A stretch of DNA of 64,000 bases from Labrenzia sp. CE80 (GTDB taxonomy: Bacteria > Pseudomonadota > Alphaproteobacteria > Rhizobiales > Stappiaceae), in the NCBI RefSeq assembly GCF_009650605.1, contig NZ_WAJT01000001.1, positions 682,001-746,000 on the forward strand. Direction: 5' to 3'. The notes under the pieces are model-generated. The model saw only the letters and a list, made by a program, of their open reading frames with translations. It searched no databases and was not told where the DNA came from. Within the stretch, counting starts at the first letter, position 1, and every line of letters begins with the position of its first letter. Positions 54,107 to 62,755 of the stretch are shown here, piece by piece. Made by a program: the position numbers and the translations under genes.

Positions 54107-55639
54107 ATGAAGGAAATCCTTGCCGAACTGGAAAGCCGCCGTGAAACGGCCCGCATGGGCGGTGGCGAACGGCGGATCGAGGCCCAGCACAAGAAGGGCA
54201 AGCTGACGGCCCGCGAGCGCATTGAACTGCTGCTGGACGAAGGCTCCTTCGAAGAGTTCGACATGTTCAAGCAGCACCGCTGCACTGATTTCGGTATGGA
54301 TGAACAGCATATTCCAGGCGATGGCGTAGTGACCGGTTGGGGCACGGTCAACGGCCGGACGGTCTACGTCTTCTCCAAGGATTTCACAGTTTTTGGTGGC
54401 TCCCTGTCGGAGACCCATGCCCAGAAAATCATCAAGGTCCAGGACATGGCCTTGCAGAACCGTGCTCCGATCATCGGCCTCTTCGATGCCGGTGGCGCCC
54501 GCATCCAGGAAGGTGTTGCAGCGCTGGGCGGCTACGGCGAAGTTTTTCAGCGCAACGTGCTGGCCTCAGGGGTCATCCCGCAGATTTCGCTGATCATGGG
54601 GCCTTGTGCAGGCGGAGACGTCTATTCTCCCGCGATGACCGACTTCATCTTCATGGTGCGCGACACGTCCTACATGTTCGTCACCGGTCCGGATGTGGTG
54701 AAGACGGTCACCAACGAGACGGTTACGGCCGAAGAGCTTGGTGGGGCGTCGGTCCATACAACCAAATCCTCGATTGCTGACGGTGCGTTCGATAACGATG
54801 TCGAGGCACTTCAGGAAATGCGTCGGTTGATCGATTACCTGCCAGCCAACAACACGGCTGAACTTCCGGAAATCGGCTCTCATGACGATCCGAACAGGAT
54901 TGACGAGAGTCTGGATACATTGATCCCGGACAATCCGAACAAGCCCTACGACATGAAGGAGTTGATCCTCAAAACCGTCGACGAGGGCGACTTCTTCGAG
55001 ATTCAGGGGGCTTTCGCAGGCAACATCATCACTGGCCTTGGCCGGATGGAAGGGCGCACCGTCGGTATCGTCGCAAACCAGCCGATGGTTCTCGCCGGAG
55101 TTCTGGACAGCGACGCCAGCCGAAAAGCGGCTCGGTTCGTGCGCTTTTGCGACTGTTTCAACATTCCGATCGTGACCTTTGTCGATGTTCCGGGCTTCCT
55201 GCCTGGCACGGCGCAGGAGTACGGCGGGTTGATCAAGCATGGTGCGAAGCTTCTGTTCGCCTATGCGGAGGCAACGGTGCCGAAGATCACGGTAATCACC
55301 CGCAAGGCTTATGGCGGTGCCTATGACGTGATGAGCTCAAAGCACATTCGCGGCGACATCAACTATGCCTGGCCGACCGCTGAAATCGCGGTGATGGGTG
55401 CCAAGGGAGCTGTCGAAATCCTTTATCGCTCGGAACTTGGCGACAAGGACAAGATCGCGCAGCGCACCAAGGACTACGAAGACCGGTTTGCCAATCCCTT
55501 CGTCGCCGCAGAGCGTGGCTATATCGATGAGGTGATCATGCCACATTCGACCCGTCGCCGGGTGTCACGTGCCCTTGCGCTGCTGCGGTCCAAGGCCCAG
55601 CAGCTGCCATGGAAGAAGCACGACAACATCCCGCTGTAA
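54107..55639 (+). CDS. pccB: Propionyl-CoA carboxylase beta subunit (carboxyltransferase)
   Basis: This subunit moves the carboxyl group from biotin to propionyl-CoA, giving methylmalonyl-CoA. The 510-residue product aligns end to end with PccB: KLTARERIELLLDEGSFEEF, GGSLSETHAQKIIKVQDMAL, oxyanion-forming GGARIQEGVAALGGYGEVF, and VDVPGFLPGTAQEYGGLIKH with ITRKAYGGAYDVM. Its partner pccA is 1.7 kb downstream. A terminator follows directly, so the two subunits are made from separate transcripts. Confidence 0.95.
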   Translation: MKEILAELESRRETARMGGGERRIEAQHKKGKLTARERIELLLDEGSFEEFDMFKQHRCTDFGMDEQHIPGDGVVTGWGTVNGRTVYVFSKDFTVFGGSLSETHAQKIIKVQDMALQNRAPIIGLFDAGGARIQEGVAALGGYGEVFQRNVLASGVIPQISLIMGPCAGGDVYSPAMTDFIFMVRDTSYMFVTGPDVVKTVTNETVTAEELGGASVHTTKSSIADGAFDNDVEALQEMRRLIDYLPANNTAELPEIGSHDDPNRIDESLDTLIPDNPNKPYDMKELILKTVDEGDFFEIQGAFAGNIITGLGRMEGRTVGIVANQPMVLAGVLDSDASRKAARFVRFCDCFNIPIVTFVDVPGFLPGTAQEYGGLIKHGAKLLFAYAEATVPKITVITRKAYGGAYDVMSSKHIRGDINYAWPTAEIAVMGAKGAVEILYRSELGDKDKIAQRTKDYEDRFANPFVAAERGYIDEVIMPHSTRRRVSRALALLRSKAQQLPWKKHDNIPL

Positions 55640-55665
55640 CGTAAGCGTTTAGTCCATCAAAAAAT

Positions 55666-55696
55666 AAAGAACGGCCCCGTTTAGGGGCCGTTCTTT
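55666..55696. terminator. Bidirectional terminator after pccB
   Basis: AAAGAACGGCCCC (55666-55678) and GGGGCCGTTCTTT (55684-55696) form a perfect 13-bp stem with a five-base loop. It lies between convergent pccB and the minus-strand secreted-protein gene and can end both. Confidence 0.9.
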
Positions 55697-55714
55697 GAAT
55701 TCAACTGCTTTTCG

Positions 55715-56044
55715 CTACCACCGTCTGAAGCCTCTGCGCTCGAACAAGGGCTCGCGGCATTCATAGGCGACCGGGCATTTCGGGTTGTCCCGTGTCGGGC
55801 CGAATTGCGTAAAGAGCTGTTCGCCGGGATCGCAGTAGCTGTAGTTCGACACGAAGAGAGAGTAGGTGTGCGCACCGGTGGTGAAGACCACGCTGCCATT
55901 GCGCTTCACCATGGCTTGCGCCTGGCCGCAGGTCATCTTGCGCAGATCCGGACGAGCCTCAGCGGCAGTCCCAACGACCAACAGCGCCGCCATCGATAGG
56001 GCGGCAACGCCGGCACCTTGCACAGGTTTCTTGCGCGTGAGCAT
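55715..56044 (-). CDS. Small secreted protein, Rhizobiales hypothetical family
   Basis: The 109-residue product from ATG 56044 (GGGGGA upstream) has a signal peptide (about 1-30, with AALSMAALLVVGTAAEA) and a mature domain with LRKMTCGQAQAMVKRNGSVV, TGAHTYSLFVSNYSYCDPGE and PTRDNPKCPVAYECREPLFE. Four cysteines could form two disulfides in the periplasm. The pattern is common in small exported proteins of Rhizobiales with no known function. Confidence 0.8.
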   Translation of the reverse strand: MLTRKKPVQGAGVAALSMAALLVVGTAAEARPDLRKMTCGQAQAMVKRNGSVVFTTGAHTYSLFVSNYSYCDPGEQLFTQFGPTRDNPKCPVAYECREPLFERRGFRRW

Positions 56045-56171
56045 TTCGATTTCCCCCTTAGCTAGCCTCACCAGGAGTTAACGGGGCCAATGCGGCAGTA
56101 TCTTGGCAAGACTTGCTGGTCTGCGGCAAAGCGTGTGGCCGGGAGCCAGTCAAAAGCTGGCTCATTTCTGC

Positions 56172-56543
56172 TCAGCTCAGAGTGGGTCGGTCGCGGGTGA
56201 TTTCAACGCTGACCTTGCCGGTGGCAATAGGGAGAGGTGCGCTGGGCTTGTGAATGCGGACACGGGTCTTTTCAATCCGGGCGTCGGCCTCAAAGAGCGC
56301 CTCGGACACAGCTGCAGCCAGTCTTTCGATCAGCTTGAAGCGGGTTTGTGTGACGGCATTCTCGACAGCCTTGGTCAGGGATCCGTAGCAAACAGTTTGC
56401 GCATAGTCGTCGCTCTCACAGGCCTTGGTGAGGTCAAGCCAGCAGGTAAGGTCGACGTGGAAACGCTGGCCGAGCTGCGCCTCTTCATCGTAAACGCCAT
56501 GATAGGCGAAGAACGAGAGGTCCTCGAGGTGGATGGCATCCAT
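56172..56543 (-). CDS. folB: Dihydroneopterin aldolase
   Basis: FolB cleaves dihydroneopterin to 6-hydroxymethyldihydropterin in folate synthesis. From ATG 56543 the product has 123 residues, the family length; a GTG eight codons earlier is also possible. The substrate-site segment FFAYHGVYDEEAQLGQRFHV with the conserved Glu, and FKLIERLAAAV with the catalytic Lys, are present. AAGGA lies about ten bases before the ATG. It lies alone between pccB and pccA; folP and folK are not in the window. Confidence 0.9.
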   Translation of the reverse strand: MDAIHLEDLSFFAYHGVYDEEAQLGQRFHVDLTCWLDLTKACESDDYAQTVCYGSLTKAVENAVTQTRFKLIERLAAAVSEALFEADARIEKTRVRIHKPSAPLPIATGKVSVEITRDRPTLS

Positions 56544-56667
56544 GAAATCTGGGTCCTTCTGGAGCACCCGGGCATGGGGTGCGTCATCGAGAGCCGGTTT
56601 AGTTGTTCAGGATCCCAAAATCCAGAGGCAGTTTCCGCGAGTTTGAAGCCGTCCGCGGTGGATACTC

Positions 56668-57129
56668 TTATTTGTAGAAGTCGGCGGGACAGACGCTGTC
56701 GGACAAGATCTCGCGCGCGCCATTTAGAGAGAAGGCGGCGTAGCGCTCGTCATCGAATTTGACGGCCAGAGAGGCTCCGCTTCGCAGCTTGTTCCAAAGC
56801 ACTGTGTAGCCATCGGCGCAAGCTGCACAGTTTGTCTGCACATACCCCTTCGCGTCGGCGTCCATCTTCAGCATGCTCCGGTCGATCACGACGCGAATCT
56901 TCTTCTGGGCCGGGGCATTTCTGCCATCTATGTCGATATCGACTACAGTGCCGGACACACTGCGCGACCGGTTGCACCAGATCGTAAAGCGCGAGCCGTC
57001 GGCAGTCTCAGTCCAGTATTTCTCGAAACCCTGGACCTTATCGGTCTTCCAGGTTCCTGTTTTCGCTGCGAAAACGGGTCCGGCATAAAAGGCCAGTGGT
57101 AGTAAAAAAATTAGTGTCTTTTTAAGCAT
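56668..57129 (-). CDS. Secreted protein of unknown function
   Basis: From ATG 57129 (GGGAG eight bases upstream) the product has 153 residues. A signal peptide (MLKKTLIFLLPLAFYAGPVFA) of 21 residues is clear. The mature part has GTWKTDKVQGFEKYWTETAD, a WCNRSRSVSG strand, cysteines in TNCAACADGY and a final DSVCPADFYK, suggesting a disulfide-bonded periplasmic domain. I do not recognise the family. It is divergent from pccA. Confidence 0.72.
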   Translation of the reverse strand: MLKKTLIFLLPLAFYAGPVFAAKTGTWKTDKVQGFEKYWTETADGSRFTIWCNRSRSVSGTVVDIDIDGRNAPAQKKIRVVIDRSMLKMDADAKGYVQTNCAACADGYTVLWNKLRSGASLAVKFDDERYAAFSLNGAREILSDSVCPADFYK

Positions 57130-57159
57130 TGCAACAACTCCCAAATTCCCAGATAGCAA

Positions 57160-57374
57160 AAGGACATAAAACTGTTAAAAATGACTATATTTTATTGGGG
57201 GTTGGGACAGTCGCCTCGCTATTTGTTTTTGCCAGTTTCTGCAGGCGCGCCATTCTGGCGCCGGAGTGCGACGGGCAGATTGCACTTTCGGTCAGTCATC
57301 CTTTGGACATATTGCGCCGCGCTATCGGTGCGCCTAAAACATTCGCACGAAAAAATAATCTGGGCGGAGCGCGC
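57160..57374. other. Intergenic region upstream of pccA
   Basis: The 215 bases between the divergent secreted-protein gene and pccA are AT-rich near 57160-57200. A reading frame runs through it in phase with pccA, but its translation looks random and pccA homology begins only at 57375. Promoters for both genes are expected here; none is clear enough to place. Confidence 0.35.
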
Positions 57375-59387
57375 ATGTTCTCGAAGATACTGATTGCCAA
57401 CAGGGGCGAGATTGCTTGCCGTGTCATCAAGACCGCAAGGCGCATGGGCATTAAGACCGTCGCAGTCTACTCGGATGCGGATCGGGATGCCGTTCATGTC
57501 GAGATGGCGGATGAAGCCGTTCATATCGGCCCGGCAGCTGCGGCCGAATCCTACCTGATTCCGGAAAAGATCATTGCGGCCTGCAAGGAGACCGGCGCCG
57601 AAGCGGTTCATCCAGGCTACGGCTTTCTGTCCGAGCGCGCCAGCTTTCCCGAAATGCTTGCGAAGGAAGGCATTGTCTTCATCGGCCCGAACAAGCGCGC
57701 CATCGAGGCGATGGGCGACAAGATCGAATCCAAGAAATTCGCCAATGATGCCAATGTAAGCACCGTTCCCGGATATCTGGGCGAAATCCATTCTGCCGAG
57801 CAGGCCGTCGAGATTGCCAAAGACATCGGTTTTCCGGTGATGATCAAGGCGTCCGCCGGTGGTGGCGGCAAGGGCATGCGTATCGCCTGGAATGCCGATG
57901 AGGTCAACGACGGCTACGTTCGCTCCAAGTCGGAAGCGGCCTCGTCCTTCGGGGATGACCGCGTCTTCATCGAGAAGTTCATCGAAAACCCGCGACACAT
58001 CGAAATTCAGGTGCTGGGCGATAAGCACGGCAACGCCATCTATCTGGGCGAGCGGGAGTGTTCGATCCAGCGCCGGAACCAAAAGGTCATCGAGGAAGCG
58101 CCGTCGCCGCTCCTGGATGAAGAGACCCGCCGGAAAATGGGCGAGCAGGCCGTCGCCCTTGCCAAGGCTGTGGACTATGACAGCGCCGGTACGGTCGAGT
58201 TCGTGGCCGGACAGGACAAGAGCTTCTTCTTCCTGGAAATGAACACCCGCCTGCAGGTGGAGCATCCGGTCACCGAACTGATCACGGGCGTCGATCTTGT
58301 CGAGCAGATGATCCGCGTTGCCGCCGGCGAGAAGCTGGCGCTCAGTCAGGACGACGTCAAGCTGAACGGCTGGTCGGTCGAAAGCCGTATTTACGCCGAA
58401 GATCCTTACCGCAACTTCCTGCCGTCGATTGGCCGCCTCGTGCGCTATACGCCGCCGGAAGAGGGCACCGAAGATGGTGTGACGATCCGCAATGACACCG
58501 GTGTTGTCGAAGGATCAGAGATCTCCATGTTCTACGATCCGATGATTGCCAAGCTCATCACCCATGCACCGACGCGCGCCGAAGCGATCGAGACCATGAG
58601 CGATGCGCTTGACGCGTTCTATGTCGATGGCATCCAGCACAATGTGCCGTTCCTGACTGCCCTGATGAACCATCCGCGCTGGCGTTCGGGCGATCTTTCC
58701 ACCAGCTTCATCGCCGACGAATATCCGGAGGGCTTCGAGCCTGCGCAACCGGATGCGGCGGCACTGGAGCTGTTGAGCGCTGTTGCCCTGTCCATGGGCG
58801 CGCTTGGCCGCGAGCGGCTCGACCATCTGCCTGATCGCCTTCGGCCGCATTCGGGCGAAATTCGCGAAGACTGGGTGGTCAAGCTCGACAAGACCTACAT
58901 GCCGGTTCGTCTGGCTGCAGGCTATCCGGGAAGCCCGGTCGAGATTGACGTGGCTGTCGGGGAGGGACCAGTGGTCACGGTGCTTTCCGACTGGGCTCCT
59001 GGCGGCAATCTGTGGGAAGGTTCCGCTGGCGGGCGCAAGGTGACCGTTCAGGTGCGTCCGGTGCTCGGCGGCTACCGTCTCGACTGGCAGGGCTATTCGG
59101 TCATCGCCAAGGTCATGACACCGCGAATTGCCGAGCTCGATGGCCTGATGCCGGAAAAGCTTCCGCCGGACACGTCGAAGATGCTGCTGTGCCCGATGCC
59201 GGGCCTGGTGGTTTCGATCGCAGTTGAAGAAGGTCAGGAGATCAAGGCCGGCGAACAATTGGCGGTTGTCGAAGCGATGAAAATGGAGAATGTTCTGCGG
59301 GCCGAGCGTGACTGCACGGTGACCGCGATCAAGGCTGCAGCTGGCGACAGCCTAGCCGTCGATGCGGTGATCATGGAATTCTCCTGA
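57375..59387 (+). CDS. pccA: Propionyl-CoA carboxylase alpha subunit (biotin carboxylase plus carrier)
   Basis: PccA carboxylates its own biotin with ATP and bicarbonate. From ATG 57375 (MFSKILIANRGEIACRVIKT, 670 residues) the order is: biotin carboxylase N domain, ATP-grasp with the glycine-rich KASAGGGGKGMRIAW loop, carboxylase C domain with MNTRLQVEHPVTELITGVDL, the BT linker domain, and a C-terminal biotinyl domain with Lys636 in EAMKMEN. Length and BT domain favour propionyl- over acetyl-CoA or methylcrotonyl-CoA. Its partner is pccB at 54107. A HAD gene follows after 15 bases. Confidence 0.94.
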   Translation: MFSKILIANRGEIACRVIKTARRMGIKTVAVYSDADRDAVHVEMADEAVHIGPAAAAESYLIPEKIIAACKETGAEAVHPGYGFLSERASFPEMLAKEGIVFIGPNKRAIEAMGDKIESKKFANDANVSTVPGYLGEIHSAEQAVEIAKDIGFPVMIKASAGGGGKGMRIAWNADEVNDGYVRSKSEAASSFGDDRVFIEKFIENPRHIEIQVLGDKHGNAIYLGERECSIQRRNQKVIEEAPSPLLDEETRRKMGEQAVALAKAVDYDSAGTVEFVAGQDKSFFFLEMNTRLQVEHPVTELITGVDLVEQMIRVAAGEKLALSQDDVKLNGWSVESRIYAEDPYRNFLPSIGRLVRYTPPEEGTEDGVTIRNDTGVVEGSEISMFYDPMIAKLITHAPTRAEAIETMSDALDAFYVDGIQHNVPFLTALMNHPRWRSGDLSTSFIADEYPEGFEPAQPDAAALELLSAVALSMGALGRERLDHLPDRLRPHSGEIREDWVVKLDKTYMPVRLAAGYPGSPVEIDVAVGEGPVVTVLSDWAPGGNLWEGSAGGRKVTVQVRPVLGGYRLDWQGYSVIAKVMTPRIAELDGLMPEKLPPDTSKMLLCPMPGLVVSIAVEEGQEIKAGEQLAVVEAMKMENVLRAERDCTVTAIKAAAGDSLAVDAVIMEFS

Positions 59388-59402
59388 CGCCGAAAGGCTC
59401 GC

Positions 59403-60062
59403 ATGACCTACAAAACTGTTCTCTTTGACCTCGACGGGACCCTGACGGACCCGTTCGAGGGCATCACGCGTTCAATCCAATATGCGCTCGAGCGCATGGG
59501 GGCTGAGGTCCCGGCGGAGGAAGATCTGCGCTGGTGCATCGGACCGCCGCTGTGGGACAGTTTTTCGGTCCTTCTCGACACTCAGGACCGTGCCATCCAG
59601 GATGAAGCGGTCGTTTTTTACCGCGAACGCTTCACCGTGACCGGGCTCTACGAGAACACCTTGATCGAGGGAATCGACGGGCTGGTGTCCGATCTGGTTG
59701 CGGACGGTCGCAAGCTCTTTGTCGCCACCTCCAAGCCGCATGCATATGCCGGCAAGATCGTCGAGCATTTCGGCCTCATGCCGTATTTCGGCAAGGTCTA
59801 TGGTTCCGAGCTGGACGGCACACGGTCGGCCAAGGCCGAGCTGATCGAGCATATCCTTAGTGAAGAAGGCCTGTCGGCATCGGACTGCGCCATGATCGGC
59901 GACCGCAAACACGATCTGATTGGCGCCAATGCCAACAACGTTGACGGTTTCGGTGTCATGTGGGGCTACGGCAGTCGCGATGAGCTGGAAGGTGAACAGC
60001 CCGTGGCGGTCGTCGAGACAACCCTTGCGCTTGGTGCAGCGCTGGGCCTTCGTTCGGCCTAG
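59403..60062 (+). CDS. HAD-family hydrolase, phosphoglycolate phosphatase-like
   Basis: The 219-residue product has HAD motif I FDLDGTLTDPFEG (Asp9, Asp11), motif II with VATSKPHAY, motif III Lys in TRSAKAELIEH and motif IV CAMIGDRKHDLIGA. A helical cap follows motif I (subfamily IA). Substrate is unknown; it may be a housekeeping phosphatase. The 15-base spacing suggests it is transcribed with pccA. Confidence 0.87.
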   Translation: MTYKTVLFDLDGTLTDPFEGITRSIQYALERMGAEVPAEEDLRWCIGPPLWDSFSVLLDTQDRAIQDEAVVFYRERFTVTGLYENTLIEGIDGLVSDLVADGRKLFVATSKPHAYAGKIVEHFGLMPYFGKVYGSELDGTRSAKAELIEHILSEEGLSASDCAMIGDRKHDLIGANANNVDGFGVMWGYGSRDELEGEQPVAVVETTLALGAALGLRSA

Positions 60063-60306
60063 GGCGTCTGCTTACGAGCGATCGATAGCAGAGACTGCTT
60101 GTCGACAATCCCTCTGCTGCTCATTGATCCTCGGTTTCGGCAGGCCACGTGGAAGAGGTGGCCATAGAAAGTGTCTGTGCGGATCGCATGCTTCGCGCTC
60201 CGGGGCTGTCCTGCCTTTACAAAGCAATCTTTGGAATGCGATTAACTCACACTGCTCAGCAGAGTCCGGTTTCAAGCCTCACAGTACCGTTCCAAGGATC
60301 TATGCG
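60063..60306. other. Intergenic region upstream of pyrF
   Basis: No gene is convincing in these 244 bases. AAGGA at 60294-60298 serves as the ribosome site of pyrF eight bases downstream. The pyrF frame is open far upstream, but overlaps the HAD gene and lacks homology there. Confidence 0.4.
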
Positions 60307-61146
60307 ATGACCTTTTTTCAAATGGTTGCCAGCGCGGAAGAACGGAACAATTCGCATTTGTGTATCGGGCTTGACCCAAAACTGTCGCAAGTCCCGCAAC
60401 ACATTCAATACAACCAAAACGCGCTTTTCGACTTTTGCACTGCGATCGTGGATGCGACGAAGGATTTGGCCAGCTGCTATAAACCTCAAATCGCCTATTT
60501 CGCGGCTGAAGATGCGTGCGACGTGCTGAAATCACTTATCGGCTATATTCACGAAACAACGGAGATACCTGTTGTTTTGGATGCCAAGCGCGGTGATATC
60601 GACTCAACCACCGAGCGCTACGCCGCAGAGGCCTTCGAGGTTTACAAGGCGGATGCTGTCACCGCCAATCCCTACCTTGGGATCGATGGCATTGCACCCT
60701 TTACCCAGTATGAAAACAAAGGCGTCTTTGTTCTTTGCAAAACCTCAAACGCCTCTGCGCCGCAGTTGCAGGATTGCGTATTGCAGAATGGGCGAAGGCT
60801 CTATGAACATGTCGCGGAATTGGCGGCCACGGAGTGGAACGGCGCTGGCAATGTCGGGCTGGTTGTTGGTGCAACAATGCCTGAAGAGGCGTTGGCAGTG
60901 CGTGAGATCGTTGGCCAAATGCCGCTTCTCATCCCGGGAGTCGGCGCGCAAGGTGGCTCATTGGAGCGGATCATTGCCGCCGCTGCCGGCGGCGGTATTT
61001 TGATCAACTCTGCCAGAGCGATCAATTACGCTGGCTCGGGAGAGGATTTCGCGCATCGGGCAAGAAGCTCTGCCAAGGCACTTCGTGATGACATAAACGA
61101 AATGGCACGGCAGAAGAACAAGCAGGTATTTGTCTCCTACTCATAG
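60307..61146 (+). CDS. pyrF: Orotidine 5'-phosphate decarboxylase, long (type 2) form
   Basis: PyrF makes UMP from OMP, the last step of pyrimidine synthesis. From ATG 60307 the product has 279 residues, longer than the roughly 230-residue form of most Proteobacteria. It has CIGLDPKLSQVP near the N terminus, the catalytic DAKRGDI at 92-98 (Lys94), ANPYLGIDGIAPF and IPGVGAQGG with SARAINYAG, the pattern of the type 2 subfamily. The first glutamines are all CAA and the 5' part is AT-richer than its neighbours, suggesting acquisition from elsewhere. Confidence 0.9.
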   Translation: MTFFQMVASAEERNNSHLCIGLDPKLSQVPQHIQYNQNALFDFCTAIVDATKDLASCYKPQIAYFAAEDACDVLKSLIGYIHETTEIPVVLDAKRGDIDSTTERYAAEAFEVYKADAVTANPYLGIDGIAPFTQYENKGVFVLCKTSNASAPQLQDCVLQNGRRLYEHVAELAATEWNGAGNVGLVVGATMPEEALAVREIVGQMPLLIPGVGAQGGSLERIIAAAAGGGILINSARAINYAGSGEDFAHRARSSAKALRDDINEMARQKNKQVFVSYS

Positions 61147-61319
61147 TGACGTTTCGGCAGCGCGAGGGCTTTCGTGTGCTGTAGTCACCCGTCCTTTGAT
61201 ACAGGTTGCGGAGTCAGAATGCTGCATCCGGCGCTCGGCCCGCCTCACGCTTGAGCCTATTTCTTCAGCTTGCACCTTCGCACGTCAGTCGTTAAATCTG
61301 CTTTCAGTGAGAGTGAAAT
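61147..61319. other. Region between pyrF and the FMN riboswitch
   Basis: These 173 bases hold no visible gene. The promoter for the riboswitch-controlled ribN transcript should lie here; no standard -35/-10 pair is obvious. With the riboswitch, the gene-free stretch totals about 390 bases. Confidence 0.35.
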
Positions 61320-61458
61320 GTTCTCGGGGCGGGGTGCGATTCCCCACCGGCGGTATCAGGGAAACCTGGAGCCCGCGAGCGCCTTGGAAAGTTGTTCAAG
61401 GGTCAGCAGATTCGGTGAGAAGCCGAAGCCGACGGTCATAGTCCGGATGAAAGAGAAC
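61320..61458 (+). promoter_or_regulatory. FMN riboswitch (RFN element)
   Basis: The closing helix is GTTCTC (61320-61325) with GAGAAC (61453-61458). Between them are the conserved RFN segments GGGGCGGGGTGCGATTCCCC, ACCGGCGGTA, AGCCCGCGAGCGCC, GTCAGCAGATTCGGTG, GAAGCCGACGGTCATAGTCC and GGATGAAAG, in order. It lies 80 bases before the ribN start. FMN binding should lower ribN expression. A T-rich terminator is not seen, so control of translation start is more likely than attenuation. Confidence 0.95.
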
Positions 61459-61538
61459 GCACGGTGGGCAGCCCGTTTGATGCAAGGGGCGGCCTCCGTT
61501 CGTCTGCCCTGTGCCATTTGCCAGGCGAGGTTGACGAG

Positions 61539-62453
61539 ATGACGGGACTGAACGGACTGAGAACGCCCTTGATGGCTGCCGGATTGATGGTGGCGGCGGG
61601 AGCGTCCTTTGCAGCGGTCAATGTGGCAATTCAGACAGCGACAATGAAACTGGGCATGCCGTCCTCTTCCGTGGTGTTCTGGCAGTACGCTGCAGCGCTC
61701 GCCTGTGCGCTGCCCTGGCTTGTCAGGCGCGGGCTGTCAGGTCTCGCGACCAAGCAGCCGGGGTTGCACCTGCTGCGGGTAGCCCTTGCGGTTGCCGGTG
61801 TTCAGCTGTGGGGCGCAGGTCTTGCTTCCGTTCCGATCTGGCAGGCCATCGCACTAGTGATGACATCGCCCTTTTTCGTCATCATTGGCGCCTGGCTCTT
61901 GTTGGGTGAGAGGATCGGTTTTGCGCGCTGGGCGGCGACTTTGCTCGGCTTTGCAGGTGCCATGATCATCCTTGAGCCCTGGTCCGACCGGTTTCAGCTG
62001 GCGGCACTTCTGCCGCTGGGTGCTGCGGCTTTCTGGGCGGGGGCCTCTCTCCTGACCAAGAAGCTGACCGCCTTTGAGCCTGCGGACACCGTGACCATCT
62101 ATCTGCTTTTGCTGCTGACGCCTGTCAATTTCGGCCTTGCCCTGGCTGAAGGGTTTGTCATTCCGCAGGGGATCGGCATCGTCGCGATCGCGGCGGCTGG
62201 CGTCCTCACGGTGGCGGCAAACTATTGTCTCACGCTGGCCTATTCACGGTCAGATGCTGCCTTCATTCAGCCATTTGATCATCTGAAACTGCCGCTCAAT
62301 GTTTTCTTCGGCTGGCTGGCATTTCAATATGCGCCCAGCGGACCCTTTTGGCTCGGAGCCCTGACGATCGTTGGTGCATCGCTCTATGTCATGCACGATG
62401 AAAAAGGTCGGGCGCCGAAGCGGCAAACCGACACTGAGGAGGCGCGCGCGTGA
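61539..62453 (+). CDS. ribN: Riboflavin importer RibN (EamA/DMT family)
   Basis: RibN is a ten-helix inner-membrane transporter that takes up riboflavin. From ATG 61539 (304 residues, GCGAGG eight bases upstream) there are two EamA halves (about 10-140 and 150-290), with SFAAVNVAIQTATMKLGMPS in the first and CLTLAYSRSDAAFIQPFDHL in the second. The assignment to riboflavin rests on the FMN riboswitch upstream, as for RibN of Rhizobium. The stop overlaps the acylphosphatase start (GTGA). Confidence 0.92.
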   Translation: MTGLNGLRTPLMAAGLMVAAGASFAAVNVAIQTATMKLGMPSSSVVFWQYAAALACALPWLVRRGLSGLATKQPGLHLLRVALAVAGVQLWGAGLASVPIWQAIALVMTSPFFVIIGAWLLLGERIGFARWAATLLGFAGAMIILEPWSDRFQLAALLPLGAAAFWAGASLLTKKLTAFEPADTVTIYLLLLLTPVNFGLALAEGFVIPQGIGIVAIAAAGVLTVAANYCLTLAYSRSDAAFIQPFDHLKLPLNVFFGWLAFQYAPSGPFWLGALTIVGASLYVMHDEKGRAPKRQTDTEEARA

Positions 62454-62740
62454 GCGAGTCCGACTTCGTTTCCTACTATGTGACCGTGAAAGGCCGCGTG
62501 CAGGGCGTGGGCTACCGCGCCTGGTGTGCGGCCGAGGCTGAAAGCCGGGGTTTGAGCGGCTGGATCCGCAACCGGCGCGATGGCTTCGTCGAGGCGATCT
62601 ATTACGGCCGCGCTGACCGGGTGAAAGAGATGGTTGCCTTGTCCGAAGAAGGTCCCGAGCTCGCCCGCATCGATAGGATCTTGGCACACCCATGCGACCC
62701 GCCCGATGTGGCCGGTTTCGTAACACGCCCGACCTACTGA
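62450..62740 (+). CDS. acyP: Acylphosphatase
   Basis: Acylphosphatase hydrolyses carboxyl-phosphate bonds. The 96-residue product has the phosphate-binding loop GRVQGVGYR with catalytic Arg and the GWIRNRRDG segment with catalytic Asn. It starts at GTG 62450, overlapping the ribN stop by four bases, so translation is coupled and the gene falls under FMN riboswitch control. It converges with lipB with a 15-base gap. Confidence 0.93.
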   Translation: MSESDFVSYYVTVKGRVQGVGYRAWCAAEAESRGLSGWIRNRRDGFVEAIYYGRADRVKEMVALSEEGPELARIDRILAHPCDPPDVAGFVTRPTY

Positions 62741-62755
62741 GTGCGGCCTGCCGAA

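Noticed and set aside
57129..57374. 82-codon N-terminal extension of pccA
   Set aside because: PccA homology starts exactly at ATG 57375, and the upstream part overlaps the promoter region of the divergent gene.
59920..60306. N-terminal extension of pyrF overlapping the HAD gene
   Set aside because: It is out of frame with the HAD gene, not homologous to PyrF, and AAGGA supports ATG 60307.
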